Below are positions 45,552 to 54,460 of a stretch of DNA of 64,000 nt, piece by piece (position 1 is the stretch's first letter; each line of letters begins with the position of its first letter). Under the pieces are notes generated by a model. That model was not told the DNA's origin. It saw only the letters and a list, made by a program, of their open reading frames with translations, and made no database searches. Origin of the DNA: Paenibacillus pinistramenti. GTDB lineage: Bacteria > Bacillota > Bacilli > Paenibacillales > Paenibacillaceae. The stretch is from assembly GCF_005869875.1 (NCBI RefSeq), contig NZ_VAWG01000006.1:147607-211606 (forward strand), written 5' to 3'. Position numbers and translations under genes: made by a program.

Positions 45552-46949
45552 TTAAGCCTGCGCCTGCGCCCCCGCGCCGCTTTCCGGAACGGAAACGGGC
45601 TTCACAAGCGCCTTCTTCTCCCAGGCCCGGCTTCTCCAGCGGAGCAGCATGATCAGCCCGCGCAGCCATTCATCCACCGCAAAAGCGATCCATATGCCTA
45701 GCAGCCCGATCCCGAAATGAACGCCCAGCGTATAAGCCAGCGGCACCGAGACGCCCCACATGGAGAGCACGCCCATCAAGACGGGAAAACGCGCATCCCC
45801 CGCGGCACGCAGCGAGTTGATAATAACCGTATTGAAGGTCCGGCCGGGCTCCAGTACGATGGACAGCAGAAAAATACCCGCTCCGGCGGCAATAATGTCC
45901 GGATCATCGGTAAACATGCCGATCAGCTCATGCCGGAAGATCGCTGCCGCACCCACGATCGCTAAGGTTAACCCGAAGCTGACCTTTACACTTTTGATCA
46001 GTCTCCGGTAGGCCTCCTTCATCTCTCCCGCACCGACCATTTGTCCGACGATAATTTCCGTGCCCGCCCCAATGGACATCGCCAGCGCCATAAAATAGTT
46101 CGATATGTTCATCACATAAACATGCGTATTCAGCGCGGTAATGCCAATCATGTTCACAAAGCTGATGATCATGAGATACTGCGACTGCCAGGAGAGATGC
46201 TCCCCCGCCGCAGGCAGGCCGATGCCCAGAATCTGTTTGATGTACGAACCGTTCCAGGTCACGTAATCCTTCCGGCGAATCGGGGCAGGAATCCGGCGGT
46301 ACAGCAGGATAAGAAGAACGACGATGCCAAGCAGACGGCTGACGACCGTTGATACGGCCGCTCCCTTAACGCCCCACTCCGGGAAGCCCATATGGCCAAA
46401 AATGAGCAGGTAATTGCCTGTCACATGGATCAGATTGACCCCAAGTGTTACAAACATAACGCTCTTGGTGTGGCCGCTCGAACGGATGACCGACGAAACG
46501 GCATAAGAAAGCGCCTCCACCCAAATGAATCCGCCGATGATTTTTAAATAACGGCTGGCAATGCCAATTTGCTCAGGATTCAAGTTGAGCAGCCGCAGGA
46601 GAGATTCTCCAAAACTAACGAGTACAACACTGACGAGAATCCCGAAGATCAAGTTCATCGAAATCGCCAGCGCCGAAATCCGGCTTGCCTCCTTCTCCCG
46701 CCCGGCGCCGATATATTGGGAAACTGCGACACTGGTGCCTATGCCGACAAAGCCGAACATGAGAATGCAGAAGTAAATAATTTCGTTGGCCAGGCCTACG
46801 GCCCCTGTCGCCGTATCCGAGATCCGGCTTAACATAAATACATCGACTGTGCCCAGCAGCATTCGCAGCACGGAGTCAACAAAGATCGGCCAGGTTACGG
46901 CAAAAAGGCTGAGTTTTTTCCAAGAGGGAATTCGATCGGTTAAGGTCAC
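45552..46949 (-). CDS. MATE-family efflux transporter (second, NorM/YeeO-like)
   Basis: A 465-residue pump with about twelve membrane segments: SLFAVTWPIFVDSVLRMLLGTVDVFMLSRISD at the N-terminus, GIGTSVAVSQYIGAGREKEASR, and SVIRSSGHTKSVMFVTLGVNLIHVTGNYLLIF. It is not closely similar to the convergent MATE protein, so this is not a simple tandem duplication. GTG start with AGGAG upstream. The C-terminus (SVPESGAGAQAQA) is low complexity. No regulator is adjacent. Confidence 0.92.
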   Translation of the reverse strand: MTLTDRIPSWKKLSLFAVTWPIFVDSVLRMLLGTVDVFMLSRISDTATGAVGLANEIIYFCILMFGFVGIGTSVAVSQYIGAGREKEASRISALAISMNLIFGILVSVVLVSFGESLLRLLNLNPEQIGIASRYLKIIGGFIWVEALSYAVSSVIRSSGHTKSVMFVTLGVNLIHVTGNYLLIFGHMGFPEWGVKGAAVSTVVSRLLGIVVLLILLYRRIPAPIRRKDYVTWNGSYIKQILGIGLPAAGEHLSWQSQYLMIISFVNMIGITALNTHVYVMNISNYFMALAMSIGAGTEIIVGQMVGAGEMKEAYRRLIKSVKVSFGLTLAIVGAAAIFRHELIGMFTDDPDIIAAGAGIFLLSIVLEPGRTFNTVIINSLRAAGDARFPVLMGVLSMWGVSVPLAYTLGVHFGIGLLGIWIAFAVDEWLRGLIMLLRWRSRAWEKKALVKPVSVPESGAGAQAQA

Positions 46950-47043
46950 GTTATAAGCTCCTGCTCTGTTTATTTTCGCTGTCTTTCCCCCTAGTGTAGC
47001 TTCTGCGGGCTGATGCGTCTATGGCGATGTTGTTAAATCGTAA

Positions 47044-47099
47044 ATGGCTAAACAGTACATGGCTAAATAGAATTGGCTAAATAGAATTGGCTAAATAGG
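47044..47099. repeat. 14-15-bp tandem repeat between MATE and SRPBCC genes
   Basis: TGGCTAAATAGAAT occurs in about four units with minor changes between the second MATE gene and the SRPBCC terminator. Confidence 0.85.
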
Positions 47100-47127
47100 A
47101 AAAATAAAAAGCGCCCTGCCGGGCGCC
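47099..47127 (-). terminator. Terminator after SRPBCC gene
   Basis: Minus strand GGCGCCCGGCAGGGCGC hairpin followed by TTTTTATTTTT. Confidence 0.9.
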
Positions 47128-47144
47128 AGAGAATAGGCTTAGAA

Positions 47145-47582
47145 TTATTCGGTGTAGTTGAATTTCTCCGTGTAATTCTTGAAATTGTCCAGAATGGACT
47201 GCCAGCCCGCCTGCTGAAACTCCACCGGATTCGTGCTTTCGGCGTCAAACGTTTCAACGACCACGGTTTGGCCGCCTTGATCCGCGAACGTAATCTGGAC
47301 TTTCCTCCCGTCTTCCAGGGAATAGGCAATCTGCTCATGCGGCTTCACTTCATCATATACCCCGGCAAAATCAAACCCCATGCTGCCATCCTTCGCTTCC
47401 ATCCGGGTCACAAATCTGCCGCCGGACCGCAGGTCATTCTCCGCCCTTGGCACATGCCAATCCTGGGAAGCCTGATTCCACTTCGTGATATGCTCCGGCT
47501 CCGTCCAGCAGCTCCAAACCTTTTCTACAGGGGCTTCAACGACGGCCTGAACGGTTACTTTTACCGAATGATTTGCTTCCAT
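47145..47582 (-). CDS. SRPBCC/AHSA1-family protein
   Basis: A 145-residue START-like ligand-binding protein: VVEAPVEKVWSCWTEPEHITKWNQAS at the start, RSGGRFVTRMEAKDGSMGFDFAGVYDEVKPHEQIAYSLEDGRKV in the middle and a C-terminal helix QQAGWQSILDNFKNYTE. Function of this group is unknown beyond a hydrophobic pocket. ATG 47582 is chosen because GAGGAGG lies 11 nt upstream. Confidence 0.88.
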   Translation of the reverse strand: MEANHSVKVTVQAVVEAPVEKVWSCWTEPEHITKWNQASQDWHVPRAENDLRSGGRFVTRMEAKDGSMGFDFAGVYDEVKPHEQIAYSLEDGRKVQITFADQGGQTVVVETFDAESTNPVEFQQAGWQSILDNFKNYTEKFNYTE

Positions 47583-47683
47583 GATGAAGGATGCCTCCTC
47601 ATTTTCCTGTTTTTTTGGGTTTCTCATCCATCGTTCCTACCCGGTCAAATACTGCGCAATAGAAGGTTAGAAGCCGTCCCTGC

Positions 47684-48445
47684 TCAAATCGCCGGCATGA
47701 CGTTACCGCCGCTCACCGGAATATAAGCTCCTGTGATGAAGCTGGCCAGATCGGAAGCCAGAAAAGCAACCGCATTCGCGATCTCCTGATCCGTTCCCCG
47801 TCTCTTGAGCGGCACCTGCTTGATATAATCGCCGCTTTCGTCCAAGCCGTTCGTGCGCTCGCGTTCGCTGATTGTCCAGCCCGGAGCGACCTGGTTGACC
47901 GTAATCTGATGCTCGCCGACTTCCTTCGCCAGCACCCGGTAGACGCCGTCCATGCCTCTTTTGCCCGCAACATAAGCGGATTGTGTCGGAAAATTCTGCA
48001 TCGAACACTCCGTATTGATGCCGATGAACCGGCCGCCCTTCTTCTCGATCATCGCCGGAATGAAGGCCTTCGCCAGATATACGCTCTGCATCACGCAGGA
48101 CTCGAATTGGCTTGCATAGTCCTCAGCCGGCTGCTCCAGCACAGAAGTCCATTTGTACTGCACAACCGCATTCGCCACGACAATATCCACCTGACCCAGC
48201 GCCGCCTCAGCGGCCTGCTTCATCGCCTCGATGGAATCCTGCTTTGTCACGTCAGCTTTGACAGTCACGGCGCGTCTTCCAAGCGCCTCGATCTCGCTCT
48301 TGAGTTCAGCTGCTTTGGCTTCACTGCTGTGGTAATGCAACGCGATATCCGCGCCGCATTCGGCAAGCGTACGGGCAATGACTCGGCCGAGCTCTCCCGC
48401 CGCTCCCGTGATAAGGGCTGTTTTTCCAGAAAGGTCAATATTCAT
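47684..48445 (-). CDS. Short-chain dehydrogenase/reductase
   Basis: A 253-residue classical SDR: cofactor motif TGAAGELGRVIA, ADVTKQDS, catalytic Tyr and Lys in SAYVAGKRGMDG, and C-terminal ITGAYIPVSGGNV. The usual NAG motif before the active site reads VANAVVQ. Substrate unknown; 3-oxoacyl-ACP-reductase-like. 20 bp downstream of a DinB-family gene. Confidence 0.9.
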   Translation of the reverse strand: MNIDLSGKTALITGAAGELGRVIARTLAECGADIALHYHSSEAKAAELKSEIEALGRRAVTVKADVTKQDSIEAMKQAAEAALGQVDIVVANAVVQYKWTSVLEQPAEDYASQFESCVMQSVYLAKAFIPAMIEKKGGRFIGINTECSMQNFPTQSAYVAGKRGMDGVYRVLAKEVGEHQITVNQVAPGWTISERERTNGLDESGDYIKQVPLKRRGTDQEIANAVAFLASDLASFITGAYIPVSGGNVMPAI

Positions 48446-48465
48446 GTCCCGTTCTCCTTGTCCGT

Positions 48466-48960
48466 TTATTTGCCCTGCTCATCAGCCGAAGGACCATACA
48501 GACCCGGGAGTGGAATGTCGAGCAGCCGGAGATAAACCCCAAGCTGAGCACGGTGGTGGATCATGTGGCTTAATCCAAAGGTCCGAAACGCCATGGCACG
48601 CGGTTGACGCAGAATGATATGGTCGCCGCTTCGCAGTGTCCATTCCTCCGCAAGCTTGTCCTCCTCGCACTCGTCTAACAGCTTCTCCAGCTTCGCGACG
48701 TTAGCGTCAAACTCCTCCAGCACCTCTTCGCGGGTTCCCAGTGCTTCTCTCCGCTGCGGAACGGCTGAAAGGTCAAGTTCAGAATGAAGAAAAATAGCGA
48801 CCTGCCAGTTCACCAAATTGATCAAGTGCGTCGTTAACCCGCCCAGCGTCATCGATTTTCCATGCGGCTTCCACATCATCTGCTCATTTGGCAGACGCTC
48901 CAGTATACGCCGTGTACCGGCCAGCTCCTGCTTGGCATCCCCGAGAATCAATTGTTTCAT
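48466..48960 (-). CDS. DinB-family protein
   Basis: A 164-residue protein of the DinB four-helix fold: LILGDAKQELAGTRRILERLPNEQMMWKPHGKSMTLGGLTTHLINLVNW with a metal-binding His, and C-terminal FGLSHMIHHRAQLGVYLRLL (HxxxH). Probably a metal-dependent thiol transferase or detoxification protein. ATG 48960 with GGGTGAG upstream. Probably co-transcribed with the SDR. Confidence 0.88.
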   Translation of the reverse strand: MKQLILGDAKQELAGTRRILERLPNEQMMWKPHGKSMTLGGLTTHLINLVNWQVAIFLHSELDLSAVPQRREALGTREEVLEEFDANVAKLEKLLDECEEDKLAEEWTLRSGDHIILRQPRAMAFRTFGLSHMIHHRAQLGVYLRLLDIPLPGLYGPSADEQGK

Positions 48961-49060
48961 GATCGGCAACTCACCCTTCATTATTTAGTACACTCCAATC
49001 CATACTAACACATTTTGGAAGCAAAACGCAGCAGCCGACGTGCAGATCGCCCCCGGAATT

Positions 49061-49130
49061 CAGCCAGTCCAGCCAACCCAGCCAACCCAGCCAACCCAGC
49101 CAATCCCTCCAGTCCAGCCAGTCCAGCCAA
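49061..49130. repeat. Short tandem repeat (CCAGCCAAC-type)
   Basis: About seven units of CCAGCCAAC and CCAGTCCAG variants between the DinB gene and the old-yellow-enzyme gene. Non-coding. Confidence 0.9.
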
Positions 49131-49204
49131 GATCGGATACGGATGTTCCCCGTAGTGAGTTCCCCCTAATTTTCCCAGCACTCACCAACATTACTTTTCA
49201 CACC

Positions 49205-49234
49205 ATTGGTTAAATTACTCAGGTAATAAACCAA
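49205..49234. promoter_or_regulatory. Candidate operator of OYE gene
   Basis: TTGGTTAAATTAC-TCAG-GTAATAAACCAA, an inverted repeat with one-base offset, 25 bp upstream of the start. Similar arrangements serve HxlR/MarR-type regulators; no such regulator is next to it. Confidence 0.4.
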
Positions 49235-49258
49235 CACATTTGCAAAGGGGTTATTCTT

Positions 49259-50383
49259 TTGAGTTCTAAGTATGATGCTTTATTACAACCCATACCTTTA
49301 CCTAATGGAACTACAATTCCAAGCCGCACAGCAATGGCACCCATGTTAGTCATGGGAGCGAATGAGGACGGATCTGTGTCTGAAACAGACTTGGCTTATT
49401 TTGACAGAAGATCCGATGTGGCAGGGCTTATTATTACAGGTGCAGCTTATATAAATGAATCAGCCTTTGTGCTTGAGGGGCAAATTTCAGTATCCAGGGA
49501 TGAAGACGTTATAGGCCTGAAGAAATTAGCGCAAGCCGCAAAGAAAAGCGGGAACAAAGCGATTTTACAGCTTTTCCATGCTGGCCGTGAAGCGGTTTAT
49601 GAGAGACTCGGACGAATTGTGGCTCCAAGTGCGATTGAATTCCCGTTCTTAAAACATGTTCCAGAAGAAATCACAGAGGAAGAAATTCAAACGACAATTG
49701 GGGATTTTGGCAGGGCAGCAAGAAGAGCAATCGAAGCCGGTTTTGATGGAGTGGAAATACACGGAGCCAATCATTATCTTCTGCAGCAATTCTTCTCTGC
49801 CTATTCCAACCGCCGAACGGATCAATGGGGCGGAACCCTTGAGAAACGAATGGCCTTTCCGTTAGCAGTCTTACAAGAAGTACAGCGTGCTGTTAAGGAA
49901 AGCGGGAAAGAGGGCGCCATTGTCGGCTACCGGATATCGCCTGAGGAAATTCATGGAGAAAATGTAGGCTACAGAATTGACGAATCTCTCCAGTTAATCG
50001 ACAAAATTATTTCTGAAAAAGTCGACTATATCCATGTCTCCCTCGCAGCCGGATACGATGCCGCTCCTGAAGGGTCGGAGAAATCCTTTGGGAAACTGGT
50101 TAAAGAACAAGCCGCTGGAAGATGTCCGGTTATCATTGTTTCAAATATCTTTACTGCAGACGATGCACTAGACGCACTCAATCATGGAGATATGGTGGCC
50201 CTAGCCAGAGCAGCTCTTATAGAACCCGATTTCACTAGAAAAATCAGAGAAAACCGAGCCCAGGAAATCCATACCGCCATAGAACATAATCTTGCTGACC
50301 TCCATATTCCGCCAAAAGCGATTGATATGTTTAACATGGAAGGCTCAATATGGCCACCGCTCCCGGGATTGGAGAATGAATAA
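49259..50383 (+). CDS. NADH:flavin oxidoreductase, old-yellow-enzyme family
   Basis: A 374-residue FMN-binding (beta/alpha)8 enzyme reducing activated C=C or nitro groups: PIPLPNGTTIPSRTAMAPM, AILQLFHAGREA, GVEIHGANHYLLQQFFSAYSNRRTDQWGG (substrate His/Asn), and VIIVSNIFTADDA near the C-terminus. TTG start with AAAGGGG upstream. Its DNA is more AT-rich than its neighbours and uses different codons, which suggests recent acquisition from a low-GC Bacillus. Confidence 0.9.
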   Translation: MSSKYDALLQPIPLPNGTTIPSRTAMAPMLVMGANEDGSVSETDLAYFDRRSDVAGLIITGAAYINESAFVLEGQISVSRDEDVIGLKKLAQAAKKSGNKAILQLFHAGREAVYERLGRIVAPSAIEFPFLKHVPEEITEEEIQTTIGDFGRAARRAIEAGFDGVEIHGANHYLLQQFFSAYSNRRTDQWGGTLEKRMAFPLAVLQEVQRAVKESGKEGAIVGYRISPEEIHGENVGYRIDESLQLIDKIISEKVDYIHVSLAAGYDAAPEGSEKSFGKLVKEQAAGRCPVIIVSNIFTADDALDALNHGDMVALARAALIEPDFTRKIRENRAQEIHTAIEHNLADLHIPPKAIDMFNMEGSIWPPLPGLENE

Positions 50384-50451
50384 GCGGTAGATCGTTCTAA
50401 AAATAAAAGCAAGAAAATAAAAGCAAGTTCGGTACTAAGTTAAAAACAAAA

Positions 50452-50481
50452 AAGAGTCGTAGGTGTTTACCCACGACTCTT
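50452..50481. terminator. Terminator after OYE gene
   Basis: AAGAGTCGT/ACGACTCTT stem with a 12-nt loop. A-rich on the left (works for minus strand too), short T tract on the right. Confidence 0.75.
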
Positions 50482-50587
50482 GATTTAGGAATAATCCTAG
50501 AACTGCTCGACTCATCTTAGTCGGTTTCAGTCTTTTTACTGGTCACGACTTTTATCATATGAAAAAGGGAAACACCCTATCCCCCGC

Positions 50588-52420
50588 CTACTCCACCGTC
50601 ACACTCTTCGCCAGATTACGCGGTTTATCGACATCCAAACCACGGGCCAGGGAAGCGTAGTACGCCAGCACTTGCAGCGGCACTACCGCCAAGGCTGCGG
50701 ACAAGATTGGCAGTGTCTTCGGAATGGACAGCGCCTGGTCAACGGATTTAAGAAGGCTCGGAACATGCTCATCATAAGTGATGGCCATTACGGCGCCGCC
50801 GCGGGCTTTCACTTCTTTAATGTTGCTGACCGTTTTCTCCATGACATGCTCCTGCGTAAGCAGGGCGATGACCGGAATGCCTTCTTCAATCAAAGCCAGC
50901 GTACCGTGCTTCAGTTCGCCAGCCGCATAAGCCTCGGAGTGAATGTAGGAAATCTCTTTCAGCTTAAGCGAGCCTTCCTGCACAACGGCATAGTCCATAC
51001 CGCGGCCGATGAAGAACAGATGTTCATGCTTCGCAATTTCCTCTGCATAAGTCTTGATTGCATCCGTGTTCTCCAGCATTTTCTCTACCTGCTCAGGCAA
51101 AGCCTGCATGGCAGCAAGCGTGTGCGCCACTTCAGCTTCGGTTTGCGTACCGCGCACTTGTGCCAGGTACAGGGCAAACAGATAGAACGCGATCAGCTGA
51201 GACGAGTAAGCTTTTGTCGAAGCAACCGCGATCTCCGGACCAGCCAGAGTTGCAATCACATCATCAGCGTCACGGGCGATCGAACTGCCCACTACATTCG
51301 TTACAGCAATCACATGAGCGCCATTGTCATGCGCTTCGCGAAGCGCAGCAAGCGTATCGGCTGTTTCACCGGACTGGCTGACCACGATAACCAGCGTTTG
51401 CGGCGTGATCAGCGGCGAGCGGTAACGGTATTCGGAAGCTACGTCAAAGGCAACCGGAATACGGACAAGCTGTTCAATCACTGAGCCGCCTACGAGGCCG
51501 GCATGATAAGCCGTTCCACAAGCTACGATGTGAATGTTCGTAATATTTTTAATCTGCTCATCGGTCAGGTTAAGCCCAGGCAGGACCACCTTACGGCCGG
51601 AAGCATCCATGCGTCCGCGCATCGTGTCGCGATAAGCTTTTGGCTGTTCGTGAATTTCTTTCAGCATGAAATGGTCGTAGCCGCCTTTTTCCGCTGTCAC
51701 TTCATCCCATTCGACATTCGTCATTTCCCGAGAAATAAAATTCCCCTCAATGGTCATCAGTTCGACAGAATCTTCAGTCAGGACAGCCATTTCACCGTCA
51801 TTCAAAATGTACACTTTACGCGTATAGTTCAGGATCGCAGGGATGTCGGAGCCGATAAAGTTCTCGCCGTCCCCAACGCCGATAACAAGCGGACTGGCTT
51901 GGCGCACAGCAACCAGCTTGTTAGGCTCGTATTCAGTCAGAACGCCGAGTGCAAAAGCACCGCGCATAAAAGTAACAGCCTGCTGAACCGCTTTGACGAT
52001 ATCCCCTTTGTATTCGCGTGCGATCAGGTTAACAATAATCTCCGTGTCGGTTTCGGACACAAAAGTATATCCCTGCCCAATCAATTCTTCTTTCAGATCC
52101 AGATAGTTCTCGACAATTCCGTTATGAACAACCGAAAATTTCTGGGTATGGTCGGTATGCGGATGAGAGTTCACGTCCGACGGTTTACCGTGTGTCGCCC
52201 AGCGTGTATGCCCAATCCCTGCGGAACCCACCAGAGGAGCGCCCTCCAGCTTCGCTTCCAGATTGGCCAAACGTCCGATCGATTTACTGATTTTCAGACC
52301 TTCTGGTGTAAAAATAGCAATACCAGCGGAATCATAACCCCGGTACTCCAGCTTCTTAAGACCTTCAATCAAAACCGTCTGAGTATCCCCATTTCCGATA
52401 TATCCCACAATACCACACAT
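50588..52420 (-). CDS. glmS: Glutamine-fructose-6-phosphate aminotransferase
   Basis: A 610-residue enzyme making glucosamine 6-phosphate from fructose 6-phosphate and glutamine, the first step to UDP-GlcNAc and peptidoglycan. The glutaminase half starts MCGIVGYIGN with Cys2 nucleophile; two SIS sugar-isomerase domains follow (VACGTAYHAGLVG..., VVSQSGETADTLAAL; FIGRGMDYAVVQEGSLKLKEISYIHSEAYAAGELKHG). C-terminus DKPRNLAKSVTVE is typical. GGAGGAT ribosome site. Expression is under the glmS ribozyme 230 nt upstream. Confidence 0.97.
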   Translation of the reverse strand: MCGIVGYIGNGDTQTVLIEGLKKLEYRGYDSAGIAIFTPEGLKISKSIGRLANLEAKLEGAPLVGSAGIGHTRWATHGKPSDVNSHPHTDHTQKFSVVHNGIVENYLDLKEELIGQGYTFVSETDTEIIVNLIAREYKGDIVKAVQQAVTFMRGAFALGVLTEYEPNKLVAVRQASPLVIGVGDGENFIGSDIPAILNYTRKVYILNDGEMAVLTEDSVELMTIEGNFISREMTNVEWDEVTAEKGGYDHFMLKEIHEQPKAYRDTMRGRMDASGRKVVLPGLNLTDEQIKNITNIHIVACGTAYHAGLVGGSVIEQLVRIPVAFDVASEYRYRSPLITPQTLVIVVSQSGETADTLAALREAHDNGAHVIAVTNVVGSSIARDADDVIATLAGPEIAVASTKAYSSQLIAFYLFALYLAQVRGTQTEAEVAHTLAAMQALPEQVEKMLENTDAIKTYAEEIAKHEHLFFIGRGMDYAVVQEGSLKLKEISYIHSEAYAAGELKHGTLALIEEGIPVIALLTQEHVMEKTVSNIKEVKARGGAVMAITYDEHVPSLLKSVDQALSIPKTLPILSAALAVVPLQVLAYYASLARGLDVDKPRNLAKSVTVE

Positions 52421-52649
52421 ATAAATAAATCCTCCGTTTCGTCATCTCAAGTTTGAGCGCAGTCTGGACAAACCAGATGAACCGTGGAAGACATTTGCGG
52501 TAAAGATCTTAGAAGCGATCGTCAAGTATTCAATTATCAAGGAATTCTTGAATGCATCCCGTTCTTCTCCGCAGCTGTAATCCGCGTCTCTTTTGCACTC
52601 ATGAATTTTTATATAAAAAATTAAGAATGTTTAAGATTGCTGCATCCCA

Positions 52650-52843
52650 TCCGGCAGTTTGTCAGGACGGTCGCCCGTCCGTTTTGCTGCCTGATTCACG
52701 GTTTGATGCCTAACCGAGAGGTCCCCGCCGAAATTTCGAACACCTCTACCTCGTCAGCTTCCCGCTGCCATAGGAATGCCACGTCCCAGTTCTTCAACAT
52801 GCCAACGTGCATCCTTCCGCGCAAGCCGGAAAGCTCTGGCGCT
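52650..52843 (-). ncRNA. glmS ribozyme (glucosamine-6-phosphate-activated)
   Basis: Minus-strand RNA starting at the cleavage site A|GCGCCAGAGC (cut between 52843 and 52842) and holding the conserved GACGAGG...AATTTCGGCGGGGACCTCTCGG core, followed by P3/P4-like stems ending in CTGCCGGATGGG. Glucosamine 6-phosphate makes it cut its own mRNA, lowering glmS expression. Confidence 0.95.
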
Positions 52844-52895
52844 TATCCTGCTTATTAACCTCACGGCCCTCGCTTTCTGTTTTAGAATATGGTTA

Positions 52896-52924
52896 ATTAT
52901 ATGCATCTGCAAGTCATTTTGCAA
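52896..52924 (-). promoter_or_regulatory. Sigma-A promoter of glmS
   Basis: Minus strand -35 TTGCAA, 17 nt, -10 TATAAT, about 50 nt upstream of the ribozyme cleavage site, so glmS has its own transcript. Confidence 0.75.
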
Positions 52925-52977
52925 TGTTTCTTCTCTCTTTTCTTACACCTAACTCCTTAAACTCCAGACAATTGGGC

Positions 52978-53023
52978 ATGAAAAAGACCGCTGAATCGCC
53001 TCCGTTCCGTGCGACCAGCGGCC
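52978..53023 (-). terminator. Terminator after glmM
   Basis: ACCGCTG/CAGCGG stem with flanking GCGA/TCGC pairs on the minus strand and TCTTTTTC tail. Separates glmM from glmS. Confidence 0.75.
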
Positions 53024-53030
53024 ATACCTT

Positions 53031-54386
53031 TTACACTAATTCCCTCTCTACAACGCCGGCAATATGGGCAACGAAGCTCTCAAGCTCGGCTTTGTCAGGC
53101 CCCTCCGCCATGACGCGGATCAAGGATTCCGTACCGGATGGACGGACAAGCACGCGGCCGTTGTCCCCCAGCTTGCCTTCTACCTCAGCAATCGCTGCTG
53201 CGATTCCCGGATTGCCTTCATATTTGCTCTTATCCTGCACCCGAACGTTCACGAGAACCTGCGGATACTGCACCATCAAGGCCTTCAGCTCGCTCAGCTT
53301 CCTGCCGGATTTAATCATCGTGTCCACAAGCTGAATCGCTGTCAGGATCCCGTCACCCGTTGTGCTGTAATCCAGAAAAATCACATGCCCGGACTGCTCC
53401 CCGCCCAGGTTATAACCGCCGCGGCGCATTTCCGCCATCACATAGCGGTCGCCTACGGCCGTCTTGACCGTATTCAGGTTCAACTGCTCCGCCGCCTTGT
53501 AGAAGCCGATGTTGCTCATCACAGTCGTCACAATCGTGCTTTGAGCCAATTTTCCCTCACGGTTCATGGCATCGCCGCAAATAGCCAGAATGTGGTCACC
53601 ATCCACTTCCGCCCCCGTGCTGTCAATCGCAATCAAACGGTCCGCATCGCCGTCAAACGCAAGGCCCAAATCTGCGCCCAAACGCACAACCTCCGCCTTC
53701 AGCTTCTCCGGATGCGTAGAGCCGCAGTGGTCGTTGATATTCCGCCCGTTTGGCTCAGCGGCAATCGTGGTCACATCCGCCCCAAGCTCGCGGAACAAGC
53801 GCGGAGCCAGCTCGTAAGCGGCGCCGTTCGCGCAGTCGAGCACGATTTTTAATCCTTGGAAGGACTTTGAAGTAAGCGTAGACTTAAGCAGCTCCAAGTA
53901 TTTCAATTTAGCATCATAATCGACTTCCACAGAACCCAGGTCGCCGCCGACAGGGCGGGGCAGCTCATCATTTTCCTTGTCGATCAGCTCTTCAATTTCC
54001 AGCTCTGTTTCATCAGACAGCTTAAACCCGTCGCTCCCGAAAAATTTAATTCCGTTATCCTCAACCGGATTATGTGAAGCGGAGATCATAACCCCGGCGT
54101 CCGCGCCAAGCTCCCGGGTCAAATAAGCGACTGCAGGCGTGCTGAGTACGCCAAGACGAATCACATCAGCGCCGATGGACAGCAGTCCCGCCACCAGGGC
54201 CGATTCCAGCATGACGCCGGAAATCCGCGTATCCATGCCAATCACGACTTTAGGCTTATGAGCCGCCCCTGTGGAGGCTCCTGTAAGCACATAACCGCCG
54301 CAGCGGCCGATCCGGTAAGCAAGCTCTGCAGTCAATTCTTTATTGGCGACCCCACGGACACCATCTGTACCAAAATATTTCCCCAT
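53031..54386 (-). CDS. glmM: Phosphoglucosamine mutase
   Basis: A 451-residue mutase converting glucosamine 6-phosphate to 1-phosphate for UDP-GlcNAc. Start [14 protein letters not shown]; phosphoserine loop [13 protein letters not shown]; metal site DGDADR; sugar loop GGEQSGH; phosphate loop [12 protein letters not shown] at the C-terminus. In Bacillus GlmM also inhibits CdaA, which fits its place after cdaA-cdaR. ATG 54386 with AGGAG 13 nt upstream; 11 further codons of open frame lack support. Confidence 0.97.
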   Translation of the reverse strand: MGKYFGTDGVRGVANKELTAELAYRIGRCGGYVLTGASTGAAHKPKVVIGMDTRISGVMLESALVAGLLSIGADVIRLGVLSTPAVAYLTRELGADAGVMISASHNPVEDNGIKFFGSDGFKLSDETELEIEELIDKENDELPRPVGGDLGSVEVDYDAKLKYLELLKSTLTSKSFQGLKIVLDCANGAAYELAPRLFRELGADVTTIAAEPNGRNINDHCGSTHPEKLKAEVVRLGADLGLAFDGDADRLIAIDSTGAEVDGDHILAICGDAMNREGKLAQSTIVTTVMSNIGFYKAAEQLNLNTVKTAVGDRYVMAEMRRGGYNLGGEQSGHVIFLDYSTTGDGILTAIQLVDTMIKSGRKLSELKALMVQYPQVLVNVRVQDKSKYEGNPGIAAAIAEVEGKLGDNGRVLVRPSGTESLIRVMAEGPDKAELESFVAHIAGVVERELV

Positions 54387-54460
54387 TGTTAACGTTACAC
54401 TCCTCTTCTTACGTTCCATATCACCATATTATTATCGTATGGGAATCTTCGTTATTTAAG

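Noticed and set aside
45552..46949. Tandem duplication of MATE genes
   Set aside because: The two pumps are convergent and differ in sequence from the first helix on; they belong to different MATE groups.
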